Shown piece after piece: positions 16,301 through 24,174 of a stretch of 64,000 nt of DNA. The position numbers and the translations under genes were made by a program. Origin of the DNA: JALONO01 sp038209965 (lineage in GTDB: Bacteria; Bacteroidota; Bacteroidia; Cytophagales; Thermoflexibacteraceae); assembly GCA_038209965.1 (NCBI GenBank), contig JBBQXF010000001.1, forward strand, positions 62,001 through 126,000, written 5' to 3'. How positions within the stretch are numbered: position 1 is the first letter of the stretch; the number at the start of each line of letters is the position of its first letter. The notes beneath the pieces were generated by a model. It saw only the letters and a program-made list of their open reading frames with translations, did not search any database and was not told the DNA's origin.

Positions 16301-18691
16301 GCCGTGGTGACCCTAGATGGATCACCTGATAAACCGGTCAAAATCTGGAACAGTACCGGAGAATTACTTTACGGATTCAACCCAACCCCCGACGGAGTGA
16401 TCCGTCAGGTCAACTTTACGGCCGATGGTAAACGCTTGTTCCTAGTGGCCAGTACCGAGGTCTCGGTCCTTGATCTTGCCGGGAACCCCTTGACCAAGAT
16501 CGAGTCCGAGCCCGATCGAGGTTTTACCTCTGCCCTGCTACTGGCCGATGGTAAAACCGTGGTGACCGCCAGCTCTGACATCCGAACGTGGTGGTTGGCC
16601 CCCAATGCCAACCCTGAACTTTTGGGCATCTATAAAAATGAAACCAGTGAACGGGGCAATGTCGCCTCGGCCCTCTTTGTGCTCAATGATGGTGGTTTTC
16701 TATCGCAAAGCAACGGCTATTTGTACACATGGAATTTGGGGGGCAATGCCGTGGCTGCGTCGGATTTCTCGGCCAAGGCCAACCAAGTCCAATGGCCAAA
16801 GAAATCGAATAAATTTGCCACGATTGGCTATACCGCCGACGGCCAGAGCGAATGTCATATTTGGCAATATGATCCCAGCAAGCGGGTACTGGCCGATTCA
16901 GCCAGTTTTTCCCTCCCGTCCAATGCGAGTTCTTTCGCCTTGGCCCCCCAATTGAGCTATGTGGCCGTTCAGGAGCCCAGCGACACCCTTTCCCTCTATG
17001 ATCTGAGCGGCAAGTTGATCCGCCGGATCGATCTAAGCCCCGCTGGTAAACCCTTTGGTTACGCTGCCAACGCCCCCATTGTGATTTCCAATGACGACAG
17101 CCTGATTGCCGTCGGCCACTATCTTCAAGGGCAGCTCACCATCCGGGTCATGGATCGCAGTGGCCGGTGGCTGGCCGACCTGCCCACCAACAGCAACTTG
17201 TTCACCGAAATGATTTTTGGCCGCAACAACCAATATCTGATCACCATCAACTACGAAGGGGTGAAAAATTGGGAGTTGGCCACGGGAAAGTTGGTACTGG
17301 AGATTGGCGGGAGAAATTACAAACCCAGTATCAGCCTGTCACCCGATGGCCAAAAAGCATTGGTGGCCAACTTCAACAATTCGGCTTTGATCATCCACCT
17401 GTTCGATCGCAATGTCAAGCCCATCGAGCTGCCCAGTAACGGCGAAGAATTGCTTGATTTTGCCTACCTGCCCACTCGTGAGGAAGTCGTTTTATTGCGG
17501 AAAGACAGGACTATCACCCGCTGGAGCACCCAGGGAAATCGCTTGGGCATTTATCCCATCAGCTTGAGCAACAAAGAAGTGTCGATCAATCAACTCAATG
17601 TAAGTGGAGATGGCCGCTTTTTTGTCATTTCAACTGATAGAGACTTTTTGCTCTATGATGCGGCCATTGATTTGGGCCAACAATTGGAATCGGCAAAAAT
17701 TGCCCACTTCGATGCCATTGATTTTGCCGAAGCCAAAGTGCCCTCGCTCCTGACCGATCTTGACACCCTGACCAACGCCACTGATTTGAGCCGAGTGGCC
17801 CGCTTCTACGTGAACGAGGATCGGCAATATGATTTTGGTGACCTGAAGGACAAAGATCGGTATGAACTGGCCGAGCAGTTCTACGCGAAATCGCTTAAAG
17901 TCAAGCGATCGGCCGGGGCAGTGGAAGGGCTGGCCAGCCTTTATTTGATGCGGGCCAAAAAATTTGATCTGCTCAAATTGTTGAGCAAAGATGCCAGCGT
18001 GGAAGATCTGCGCCACCACAGCAACTACCTGATAAATGATTTGATCGGCCGTGACAGCAGCCGCAGCAGGGAGTTTGCGCCACCCCTCAAGGCCATCTGT
18101 TTGCTGGGGATTGGCAAGCAACGGAGCGTGGATTTTGTCAAGGGCCTATTGCAGGCCAGCCGGATTCTCCGCGAGGAAGTGCCCAGAAACGGGCTGGATA
18201 CGCTTTTCCGCTCCAGCAACTTGTCCGAAATGCGCGAATACGCCGATTTGGCCGCCAACGTGTACACCAACCGGCTCACCCGCAAGGATAACATGCTCCG
18301 GGCCGCCCAACTTTGGGAGCGTGTGCTCCGCAGCGGGCAATCGGCCCCCCAGTACGAAGACTCGGTACAAGCGGCCAAGGTCAGTAGCCGCTTGGCTTGG
18401 TACCATCTTTCCGACGGTGAATTCCCCGATGCCGAAGCCGCCCTGAACCGGGTGGGGCAACTGGACAAAGCAGAACCGCACCAATACCCCAACCGGGTGC
18501 TGTTCTGGTTGATCACGGGGCGGGCCGATCTGGCCAAACGAAATTATTTGGCCAGAAAAGGCACTCCCTTCGATGTAAATGGCGGCAATACGGATAAAAA
18601 GTTTGAAGAAGTGTTCAACGAAAGTGCCCAAAATTTGCGGGGCAAAGGCATATTGAAACCCCAAAACGAACAAACCATCCGAAGTTGGTAG
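13310..18691 (+). CDS. CHAT caspase-like protease fused to STAND NTPase, membrane helix and WD40 repeats
   Basis: A 1,793-residue protein built like a bacterial NLR. Residues 1-190 form a CHAT (caspase-like) domain with the catalytic histidine in HYGGHADG (H77) and cysteine in FNGCSTQQ (C123). Residues about 265-620 form a STAND-type P-loop NTPase (nSTAND1-like): Walker A GQAGVGKS at 293-300, Walker B-like LIIILDQAEEMF near 411-422. A single membrane helix lies about 766-790, after a Lys/Arg-rich segment. From about 890 to 1440 there are WD40 repeats (such as ILAIAFSPDGQRFLTGSTDSTAKLWN split over blades), then a helical, TPR-like tail. The family logic is sensing by the propeller, NTPase oligomerisation and protease activation. 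The start at 13310 fits the CHAT domain; 13247 would add 21 unlikely residues. The substrate is unknown. Confidence 0.9.
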   Translation: MPHLPVIFLAFANDKVETARYLRNLPKELEGIRKSLYKAQQAGLCEVVERANVTIENLIDVFQEYQERVCVFHYGGHADGYRLLLESFDNNNNGMGNQTAHGEGLVSFLAKQAGLKLIFFNGCSTQQQTMELIRGGIPAVVGTSMAIADDIATDLAIRFYAGLANGITLERAWAEAIDNIVIKKGSTNVRGMYREEEEETSVETLAERFPWEIHYREGSEAVKEWNLPIAANNPLFGLPPIPGTYQLPDRPFLYLKRYEREHAKLFFGRSYYIGSLYKLVTDRKSAPVVLMYGQAGVGKSSLLDAGLVPRLEASYEVVYIRRAQERGLLGALEDALGLSQERLNLRQLELIAKDYKGEVQVELQSFIDKLRGRLTAVQRGKLSEAELEDYLLRHDLLKFWKSLEYELGKPLIIILDQAEEMFTRPMKKEEQAKRGKNRDTTKTTQHAHHEFAPFLDALTRLFGNPADMPQGKLILSYRKEYHPEIEEGLKMYSLPRGSLFLEQLKARDIVEIFNAFATRPDLLQKYQIGSEVGLPEAVAADLTAETGSPVAPLLQIVLSRLWDEHEKNHEKCFQFSDYAALQRYGISVYDFFIQQLKKLRAWNGSLVDSGFALDFLRFHITDLGISASHQVEELRLLYAHRQADLENLIDQSHSLSLLVQVRQGTYMLHDTLAPEVLRKFNESDKEAQRAARILASKLADIESVRSNEDLDEARSKAEIDEIIITESDLDVVECGLQWMRQVGSDEAALLDRSRKKRRQADNKRKWTYASLAVLGVLVVCTMLLAFRLWRTAERSLARAQASQLMARATQLKESDPTLALRVAEAAWKLNPSSLVERDLMDIFTNNQFYGKKIQLDLDDASDQVSPSPSGHLFATFGQVDVVPRLIDENGKEVVKFSGSPHQSPILAIAFSPDGQRFLTGSTDSTAKLWNIKGEQLLTLKYHRDGVSFVGFSPSGDNLLTGSTDGSAAMWNLEGQLKFFLPASNDHLFMIGVSPDGQAVVTLDGSPDKPVKIWNSTGELLYGFNPTPDGVIRQVNFTADGKRLFLVASTEVSVLDLAGNPLTKIESEPDRGFTSALLLADGKTVVTASSDIRTWWLAPNANPELLGIYKNETSERGNVASALFVLNDGGFLSQSNGYLYTWNLGGNAVAASDFSAKANQVQWPKKSNKFATIGYTADGQSECHIWQYDPSKRVLADSASFSLPSNASSFALAPQLSYVAVQEPSDTLSLYDLSGKLIRRIDLSPAGKPFGYAANAPIVISNDDSLIAVGHYLQGQLTIRVMDRSGRWLADLPTNSNLFTEMIFGRNNQYLITINYEGVKNWELATGKLVLEIGGRNYKPSISLSPDGQKALVANFNNSALIIHLFDRNVKPIELPSNGEELLDFAYLPTREEVVLLRKDRTITRWSTQGNRLGIYPISLSNKEVSINQLNVSGDGRFFVISTDRDFLLYDAAIDLGQQLESAKIAHFDAIDFAEAKVPSLLTDLDTLTNATDLSRVARFYVNEDRQYDFGDLKDKDRYELAEQFYAKSLKVKRSAGAVEGLASLYLMRAKKFDLLKLLSKDASVEDLRHHSNYLINDLIGRDSSRSREFAPPLKAICLLGIGKQRSVDFVKGLLQASRILREEVPRNGLDTLFRSSNLSEMREYADLAANVYTNRLTRKDNMLRAAQLWERVLRSGQSAPQYEDSVQAAKVSSRLAWYHLSDGEFPDAEAALNRVGQLDKAEPHQYPNRVLFWLITGRADLAKRNYLARKGTPFDVNGGNTDKKFEEVFNESAQNLRGKGILKPQNEQTIRSW

Positions 18692-18719
18692 CGTAAATTG
18701 TGTTAGCCCCAAAACTTGG

Positions 18720-19235
18720 CTAAAGCTGGATGGCCACCCCAAACGTCAGCCCGGGAACTTGGTGGCCAACGTCCCGGCTGCGCAACCGGCCCAAGTGGTT
18801 GGTTTCCAATTGTAGCCGCACCCGATCCCCCAAGTTGGCCCGCACACCCAGCAGGGGCCGGATCGTGGTGCCCCACCGCACGGCCGGATCGGTGAGCACA
18901 TCAGTGCGCCGGTGCGTACTGTAGCCGTACCCAGCGTTCAGGCCCGCGTAAGCCCCCCACTTGGGCCGGTCGATGAAATGGTAGGCCAGTCTGGCCCCCA
19001 GCCCCAGCGAACGTTGCACGTTCGTTTGGGAATAATGGGCCAAGTAGCCGCCCACACCTAGGCGGTTGCCCAGCGTTGGGGTGCGCTGCTCAGCAAATAC
19101 GGAAAAACCTTGGCTGCTGCGCCACTTGGCCCAGTTGACCCCCACCAAGGTGCTGCCCACGGGGGTGTGCTGGGCCAGTGCCGGCAATGCCGATGTCATC
19201 AGCAATATGATCAGGATGGGAAAATGCGTTTTCAT
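18720..19235 (-). CDS. Small outer-membrane beta-barrel-like secreted protein
   Basis: A 171-residue protein with a clear signal peptide (MKTHFPILIILLMTSALPALAQ). The mature part shows alternating hydrophobic and polar strands with Gly/aromatic turns (for example GARLAYHFIDRPKWGAYAGL) and ends in FGVAIQL, which suits an eight-stranded barrel. No family name can be given. The frame stays open upstream to 19505, but the Met at 19235 is the start because the signal peptide begins there. It converges with the CHAT-STAND gene, only 28 bases from its stop. Confidence 0.7.
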   Translation of the reverse strand: MKTHFPILIILLMTSALPALAQHTPVGSTLVGVNWAKWRSSQGFSVFAEQRTPTLGNRLGVGGYLAHYSQTNVQRSLGLGARLAYHFIDRPKWGAYAGLNAGYGYSTHRRTDVLTDPAVRWGTTIRPLLGVRANLGDRVRLQLETNHLGRLRSRDVGHQVPGLTFGVAIQL

Positions 19236-20071
19236 GGATTGGACAAAGGATGGATCTGCACCCAAGACAATCCAGTACCGCCTCACCCCTACGCCCGAAA
19301 GTATATTGCTGAAAATAAGCGGGGCTAGCGCAGCACCTTCGGCATAGGCCAAGGGATGGCCAATCCGGGGGTTACCAAACAACTGGGATCGAGCGATTGC
19401 CCATTGAGCGGGCAAGTAAGCATTTAACCGAAAAATAGCAAAGTTGTCAAAAACCAATGGAGAAACGCCATGGGACTGAATATGGCCGGATTGGTGGGGA
19501 TCCAAGTAAAATAGCCTTGGTCATTTATGCGCCCATAAATACTGATGTAAGGCTTCAAAGTCAGGAAAAACAATCCAAGAAGGGCAAACACAGGGCGGGA
19601 GGTTGCATTTGGGGACAAAAACAAAGCGCCGAACATCTTCGTTGTTCAGCGCTTTTAGTGTTTACCAGTTGCTGTGGTCATTTGGGAGCAATCGTTTAAG
19701 TGAAAGTTTAAACTTCATAAAACCAAGCCCAATCCAGTTCGGAGGAGTCTATCAAAGCCTCAACCCCAATAAGTTTGTCAATCATGATCATAGTGTTTTT
19801 AAATACAGGACAAATATAAGATACTAAAAAATAAGAATTTCCAATTCCAAAAATGGATAGACTGTTTCTGAGGTAATTGATCGGATGAAAATAAGGGGCG
19901 TCTGCATTTTGTTTTGGTATTAGGGATAAATTCTTACATCTCTGGTGGTTAACCCCAAGCGATTTTCTTGGGGCAAATCACGGCCAGAAAGTATTCCAAG
20001 GCCATTTTGGGGCCAAGAAAGTGCCCGGTCAACCAACCATTAATGGGTCAAGATTAATAGTTGGTTAAATC
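19236..20071. other. Long non-coding gap with several hairpins
   Basis: About 835 bases without a gene that I can support. The right part, next to GluQRS, contains three stem-loops: CCCCAAG/CTTGGGG (19953-19973), a GGCC-rich stem near 20000-20016, and AACCAAC-ATTAAT paired with ATTAAT-GTTGGTT (20031-20066). The middle holds a terminator-like hairpin (19623-19656). The 70-codon minus frame at 19424-19636 has no recognisable content. Confidence 0.4.
19623..19656 (-). terminator. Terminator-like hairpin in the gap before GluQRS
   Basis: AAAGCGC-C-GAACA pairs with TGTTC-A-GCGCTTT, a 12-bp stem with one mismatch and a 7-base loop. Read on the minus strand, the stem is followed by a T-rich run (GTTTTTG), so it suits a minus-strand transcript, perhaps a long gluQ trailer or an RNA in the gap. 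Confidence 0.45.
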
Positions 20072-21028
20072 TTACATAAGCGATAGAAACCCCGATCCTC
20101 CACCTTTTGGTAGGTTAACCAACTCAAAATGAGGGAGAATATCTTGGATTTGAGTGACTTGGGCGGCATTTTCTACGCCCAATAGCTTGGCCAAAGACCG
20201 GTAAAACCCAGCGGCGGAAGTGCTTTGGGCCCACCATTGTTGGAGCGAAGCCGCCCCGGCCGATTTGGACAATTTTTGCCCATCGGCCCCGGCCAAAAGA
20301 GGATGGTGATAAAACTGGATCTTGGCAAAAGGCTGGTTGGGGAGTTGGGCCGCCAAGTACGATTGCGCACCGGTGGAGGCCAGCAGATCTTCGCCCCGGA
20401 CGATCAAGTTGACCCCAAAGTGCAGATCGTCGGTCAAGGACGCCACTTGGTAGGCTGGCTGGCCACCGCGCTGGCGCACTATGAAGTCCCGGACCTGGGC
20501 ATGCACATCCACCTGCTGGTGGCCGCCGGCAAAAAGGGCAAAAGCGGCCATACTGCCCAACGGTGTGGAGACCCGCCAAGTGGCTCCGGTCGATTTCCCC
20601 ACCGGTTTCCCCCGGCAAGTGCCTGCATACTGGCCGTCGGGGGAGTTGCGGACCTGCGCCCGCGAGCAGGTGCAGGCAAAAACCAGCGGGCTGCCATCTG
20701 GCAAGGTTGCACCGGCCAAGGTCGCCAACTGGGCCTCGTACAAATCCAACCGCTTGGTTTGGGAAAAAGACTGCCAGAACTCGTCGGGGCCGCTGGGGCC
20801 AAGGTCGTAATCGATCCCCAGCCATTCCAGATCGCGGAAAATCGCTGCCACATATTCGGGCCTGGCCCGCTCTTGGTCCAAGTCATCGATCCGGAGCAAG
20901 AGTTGTCCGCCCGCCTGCCGCACCATGAGCCAAGTGAGGGCAAAATTGAGCGCATTGCCCAAGTGCAGGTAGCCACTGGGCGTGGGCGCGATCCGCGCTA
21001 GTGGCCGGGGTGCGGCGGTCAATGCCAT
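20072..21028 (-). CDS. gluQ: Glutamyl-Q tRNA(Asp) synthetase (GluQRS)
   Basis: A 318-residue shortened glutamyl-tRNA synthetase lacking the anticodon-binding half. It activates glutamate and attaches it to queuosine at position 34 of tRNA-Asp. Visible are the class I start ARIAPTPSGYLHLGNA (HIGH-type motif), the amino-acid contact IDDLDQERARPEY, a zinc-type CTCSR block with a later CRGK, and the KMSKS-type loop DGQKLSKSAGA. The start is the Met at 21026-21028 (MALTAAPRPLARIAPTPSG); the open frame upstream carries no family sequence. It is monocistronic, with hairpins after the stop. It is an RNA-modifying enzyme of the cytosol. Confidence 0.93.
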   Translation of the reverse strand: MALTAAPRPLARIAPTPSGYLHLGNALNFALTWLMVRQAGGQLLLRIDDLDQERARPEYVAAIFRDLEWLGIDYDLGPSGPDEFWQSFSQTKRLDLYEAQLATLAGATLPDGSPLVFACTCSRAQVRNSPDGQYAGTCRGKPVGKSTGATWRVSTPLGSMAAFALFAGGHQQVDVHAQVRDFIVRQRGGQPAYQVASLTDDLHFGVNLIVRGEDLLASTGAQSYLAAQLPNQPFAKIQFYHHPLLAGADGQKLSKSAGAASLQQWWAQSTSAAGFYRSLAKLLGVENAAQVTQIQDILPHFELVNLPKGGGSGFLSLM

Positions 21029-21351
21029 GTACAAAGGGAAATTATCTACTTGATGTTGCCCAAAGATAAGGAGGGCTGAACAGAGATCCTCGTTCCAATG
21101 GCGGTTGCTGGGGAGCTTGGTCGGTTTTCCCAACTGCTTTGTGGGAAACGGGCTTGGCGAAGGTGGGGCGAATTCCGTCTGCCCGTAACCGCCGCTGATT
21201 GAAAAACGAATCGGGGCCGCCCATGCGGCACAAGTTAAATTCAAAAATTCAGCAATGCTCGTCAAGCCCGAACCATGGCATTGAAATAGTGGCTGAGCAC
21301 CCGGCAGCAGCATAAGGAGACTCATCTAGGAGTTAGTGTCCATGAACTGCC
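21029..21351. other. Intergenic stretch between GluQRS and the TPR protein gene
   Basis: About 320 bases. The minus-strand frame of gluQ runs open through it, but the amino acid sequence is not like the family. No gene, promoter or hairpin is clear. Confidence 0.35.
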
Positions 21352-22674
21352 TCATTTAAAGTAAGAGGATGGGTTGTTGCCGCCGCTTTTCACTACTTCC
21401 AGTCGTCTTTTCATCTCTGCTTCTATTTCTACCTCCTCTTTTATGGAGTAAATCTCTAAGAGGGCAGAGAGTGTACTAACATCATTGGGATTGATGCTTT
21501 CTGCCTTTTTAAAATAGGGCACTGCCTCATCAAATAAAGCCATCACCTCGGTTCTGAGGACACCTAATGCTGCTATTCCCTTCTTTGAATAATCTTCTGG
21601 TAGCGCATTCATCAGTTGCGTACGCACGGTAGCTTTGTTGTAATAAAGTGCCCCTAAAGAAAAGGCGGCATCCAAGTGGTTGGGATCTTTCAACAGCCCG
21701 GTGGAATAGTATCTTTTTGCCTGCTCAAAATAGACATTCGCATTGGGAACATCCTCACTTCTTAGCGCTGATTGATACAGGTTGTCATACACGTTGCCAA
21801 GCGTTACATACAGGCTAACATTTGCAGGTTCTTGTTTAATGGCCTGTTCCAGTCGGGTGGTTAATTCATTCAATTTGCCGGCTCTAAGGTAAAGATAGAT
21901 TTCAGTAAATAACAGACCGGTGTCATTCGGAAATTTTTTGCGACCCTCTGTAAGTACCCGTAAAGCACCTGCGTCATCGCCCAACTGCTGTTTGCAATGG
22001 TATAGGCCCTCATACACCCCTAGTTCACTGGTGCCGGCAGCATACAATTTGTCGTAAAAAACGACGGCATCATTACAGCGATTAGCTTGGGTGGCAGCCA
22101 TGGCTATGACATAGACCATGCCTTCAATCTGTTGCTCATTTTCCGGCAAACTAGGGTATCCGTTTTGTTTCAGCAGTTCATGGCTCTCAAAACCAGCACG
22201 TAACGACAAAAAGGATTTTTCGTACGCCATTCCTTCATATTGCTCATACCCAATATTCACCAAGTCGACCTGTATTTTGCTGATACCTTTTATCGCATCC
22301 GATTTTTCGTTATTTACTTGGGACAACCTATACACTTTATTGTACGCATCAAAAGCAACAAAGGCATCATTGTCACCCGTGAGGGGCATTTTGGGGTTAA
22401 GCACTCTTTTCATCATATCGCTTTCCAGCCGGGTACTGTAAATATTTCCTTTGGTAAGCCAGACAGATATTAGCGTTTGTGCATCCGGAGTCTTCAATGC
22501 CTCTTCAATCAGATTTATGGCTTCCGCCAATTTTGCAGCACTATTCACCGGGTCGCGGTTATACGCCGCGAGTGCGGTGCGTGCATTTTCTGCAAGTATG
22601 GCACCGCCTACCTGAGCTAGAGAGAACTCTGCTGAGAACGAAACCAACGCTATTACCAAAAAATACTTTTTCAT
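21352..22674 (-). CDS. Secreted TPR-repeat protein
   Basis: A 440-residue protein with a signal peptide (MKKYFLVIALVSFSAEFSLAQ). The rest is helical with tetratricopeptide-like repeats, clearest around residues 225-330 (AGTSELGVYEGLYHCKQQLG, FEQAKRYYSTGLLKDPNHLD, AAFSLGALYYNKATV) and near the C-terminus (YFKKAESINPNDVSTLSALL). TPR proteins of this size in Bacteroidota periplasm act as scaffolds for secretion or envelope complexes; no more precise function is visible. Base composition is more AT-rich than most of the window, shared with the GAF receptor gene downstream, which hints at a different origin for this stretch. The gene is alone, with long non-coding gaps on both sides. Confidence 0.8.
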   Translation of the reverse strand: MKKYFLVIALVSFSAEFSLAQVGGAILAENARTALAAYNRDPVNSAAKLAEAINLIEEALKTPDAQTLISVWLTKGNIYSTRLESDMMKRVLNPKMPLTGDNDAFVAFDAYNKVYRLSQVNNEKSDAIKGISKIQVDLVNIGYEQYEGMAYEKSFLSLRAGFESHELLKQNGYPSLPENEQQIEGMVYVIAMAATQANRCNDAVVFYDKLYAAGTSELGVYEGLYHCKQQLGDDAGALRVLTEGRKKFPNDTGLLFTEIYLYLRAGKLNELTTRLEQAIKQEPANVSLYVTLGNVYDNLYQSALRSEDVPNANVYFEQAKRYYSTGLLKDPNHLDAAFSLGALYYNKATVRTQLMNALPEDYSKKGIAALGVLRTEVMALFDEAVPYFKKAESINPNDVSTLSALLEIYSIKEEVEIEAEMKRRLEVVKSGGNNPSSYFK

Positions 22675-24174
22675 ACAGAATCTTTATTTGAGTGTAATAA
22701 AAAATGAGCAATAAGTAGAAGAAGGCCGGTTAACTTTCAAACCTATAGATAATATTTAAGAACAACTCGGTTTGGAATTGATATATTGTAATGGTAAGCA
22801 TTTTTTCACCTGACTCATAATACAGATTAATATTCCTATTATCCAATCTATTTTCTAGCGGTATATGATTTAAATTACCAGCACTTCTATTCTCTTTGTT
22901 ACACAAATTTGCCTACTGCATTTTAGCATTGCCATCAAAATTCATGTAAACGCAACCCTTGCATTTATTTCCGATTTATCAGTAGAGCTAGCCAGACTGA
23001 CAAAACGCTCCGCCATAATTTCGTTTACAAATTTCTTGTTTCCGTCCTTATGTCCCGAAGATCGGGGTTTTAGCGGCCGGACTTTCCATTCGCTAGCCAA
23101 CCAAAGGTGGCCGCCCTTGCGTTAGTGTGCCCACTAAATCGGCCAATTGCGCCCTACCATCCTACTTTGCCACCGCGACGGCGAGCCGTTCGGTTTCGGT
23201 CGGTGCGCCCCTGTCCGGTAAGGCTCGGTGGCAGCGACCGAAAACTTTGCTGCGTTTAATCTCCCTGCAAGGTTTGCGGGTCCAGCCCGGCGGAAAAGCC
23301 GTATTGGCCATTGTGCCGCTCTCCTTGGGTGAAACAAAACTAAGGGATGGGCCAATACGAAAATTGAAAAAAGGACGAAAGGGGGTAAATACTGTCCAAA
23401 GGGGGGTAAATATTGATCAAGGTCCAAAATCGGCTGCGCGATCCCACGTAAATAGCGTGCGATCATAGGGTTTTGACCCTTAGAAACTGCCCGACGGGAA
23501 CCGGATTTCCGGATCAGCCACCTACAGAGGCGGGCGCAATGTGGGGGTTGCGGTGGAGTGTAGTGGCGGACGGTGACGGGATCGGTGCGCACCCACCGCC
23601 CCGGCCAAAAAAACCCATTGGAATTCAAGGGCTGGGTGCGGGTGCTGCGCTAGGAAAAGGGAAGAAATGGTGGGCAATATGCCAACCCCAAATTGATCTT
23701 CTATTTATTTTCCGGCAAAGCTGGTGCTTTGCCGGACGGAGTTTTCAATTTTAGGGTGTCGTTTTGGGCTGACCGCCAATGTTGTTGCGGTACGTGAAAA
23801 AGTTCAGCGATGCTTGTCCGGCCGATCCACCGCTAATGGAAATAATATGGCCATTGATCCAAGAGCATGTTTTGGCATTATAACCTATTGATAATGAATG
23901 ATATAAGAACAATTTGAATTTAGCTGTAACTTGCCATTGGGAATCGCTAAATTCAGTAAAACGAGTTTTCATATCTTAGGGGTTTGGTCATCCACAAGAT
24001 ATGCAATTCCTTTTTAATGCAAATTTTTTTATTTCCAAAACCTGCTCTGAGGTACTTCTCAATGACTTGATGGTATCATTCCCGTTCATGGATTGATGCA
24101 AATAGTCGGCTTCTCCCGTTTTAGCATTAGCTGGTTGGGGCAAATGAGCAGCAATGTTGCCATTGCGCAAAAAG
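22675..24174. other. 1.5-kb gene-poor region with a transposase-like remnant
   Basis: Upstream of the TPR gene the DNA is AT-rich and empty (to about 23,050). A GC-rich part (23,080-23,700) has open frames in several phases but none with protein-like features. A short direct repeat (AAAGGGGGTAAATA-type) occurs at about 23,378-23,391 and 23,398-23,411. A minus-strand remnant resembling the start of an IS5-type transposase lies at 23,751-23,972. Confidence 0.45.
23751..23972 (-). pseudogene. Possible IS5/DUF4096-type transposase N-terminal remnant
   Basis: The 73-codon frame starts MKTRFTEFSDSQWQV, which resembles the conserved opening of IS4/IS5-type transposases (KTRF-E-L-DSQWQ). After about 18 residues the similarity fades; another frame shows a faint LDQWPYYFH-RW echo of the next transposase block. 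No inverted repeats, DDE residues or rest of the gene are visible. It is at most a short decayed fragment. Confidence 0.4.

Noticed and set aside
21029..21325. Upstream extension of the GluQRS frame
   Set aside because: The synthetase family begins at the Met at 21028; the extension is Ser/Pro-rich and not homologous.
23377..23414. Two short direct repeats of the type AAAGGGGGTAAATA
   Set aside because: Only two copies of about 14 bases, too few for an array and with no partner gene.
23127..23754. Overlapping frames of 90-165 codons in the GC-rich part of the 1.5-kb gap
   Set aside because: Open in several frames, rich in Arg/Pro, without motifs. Not called as genes.
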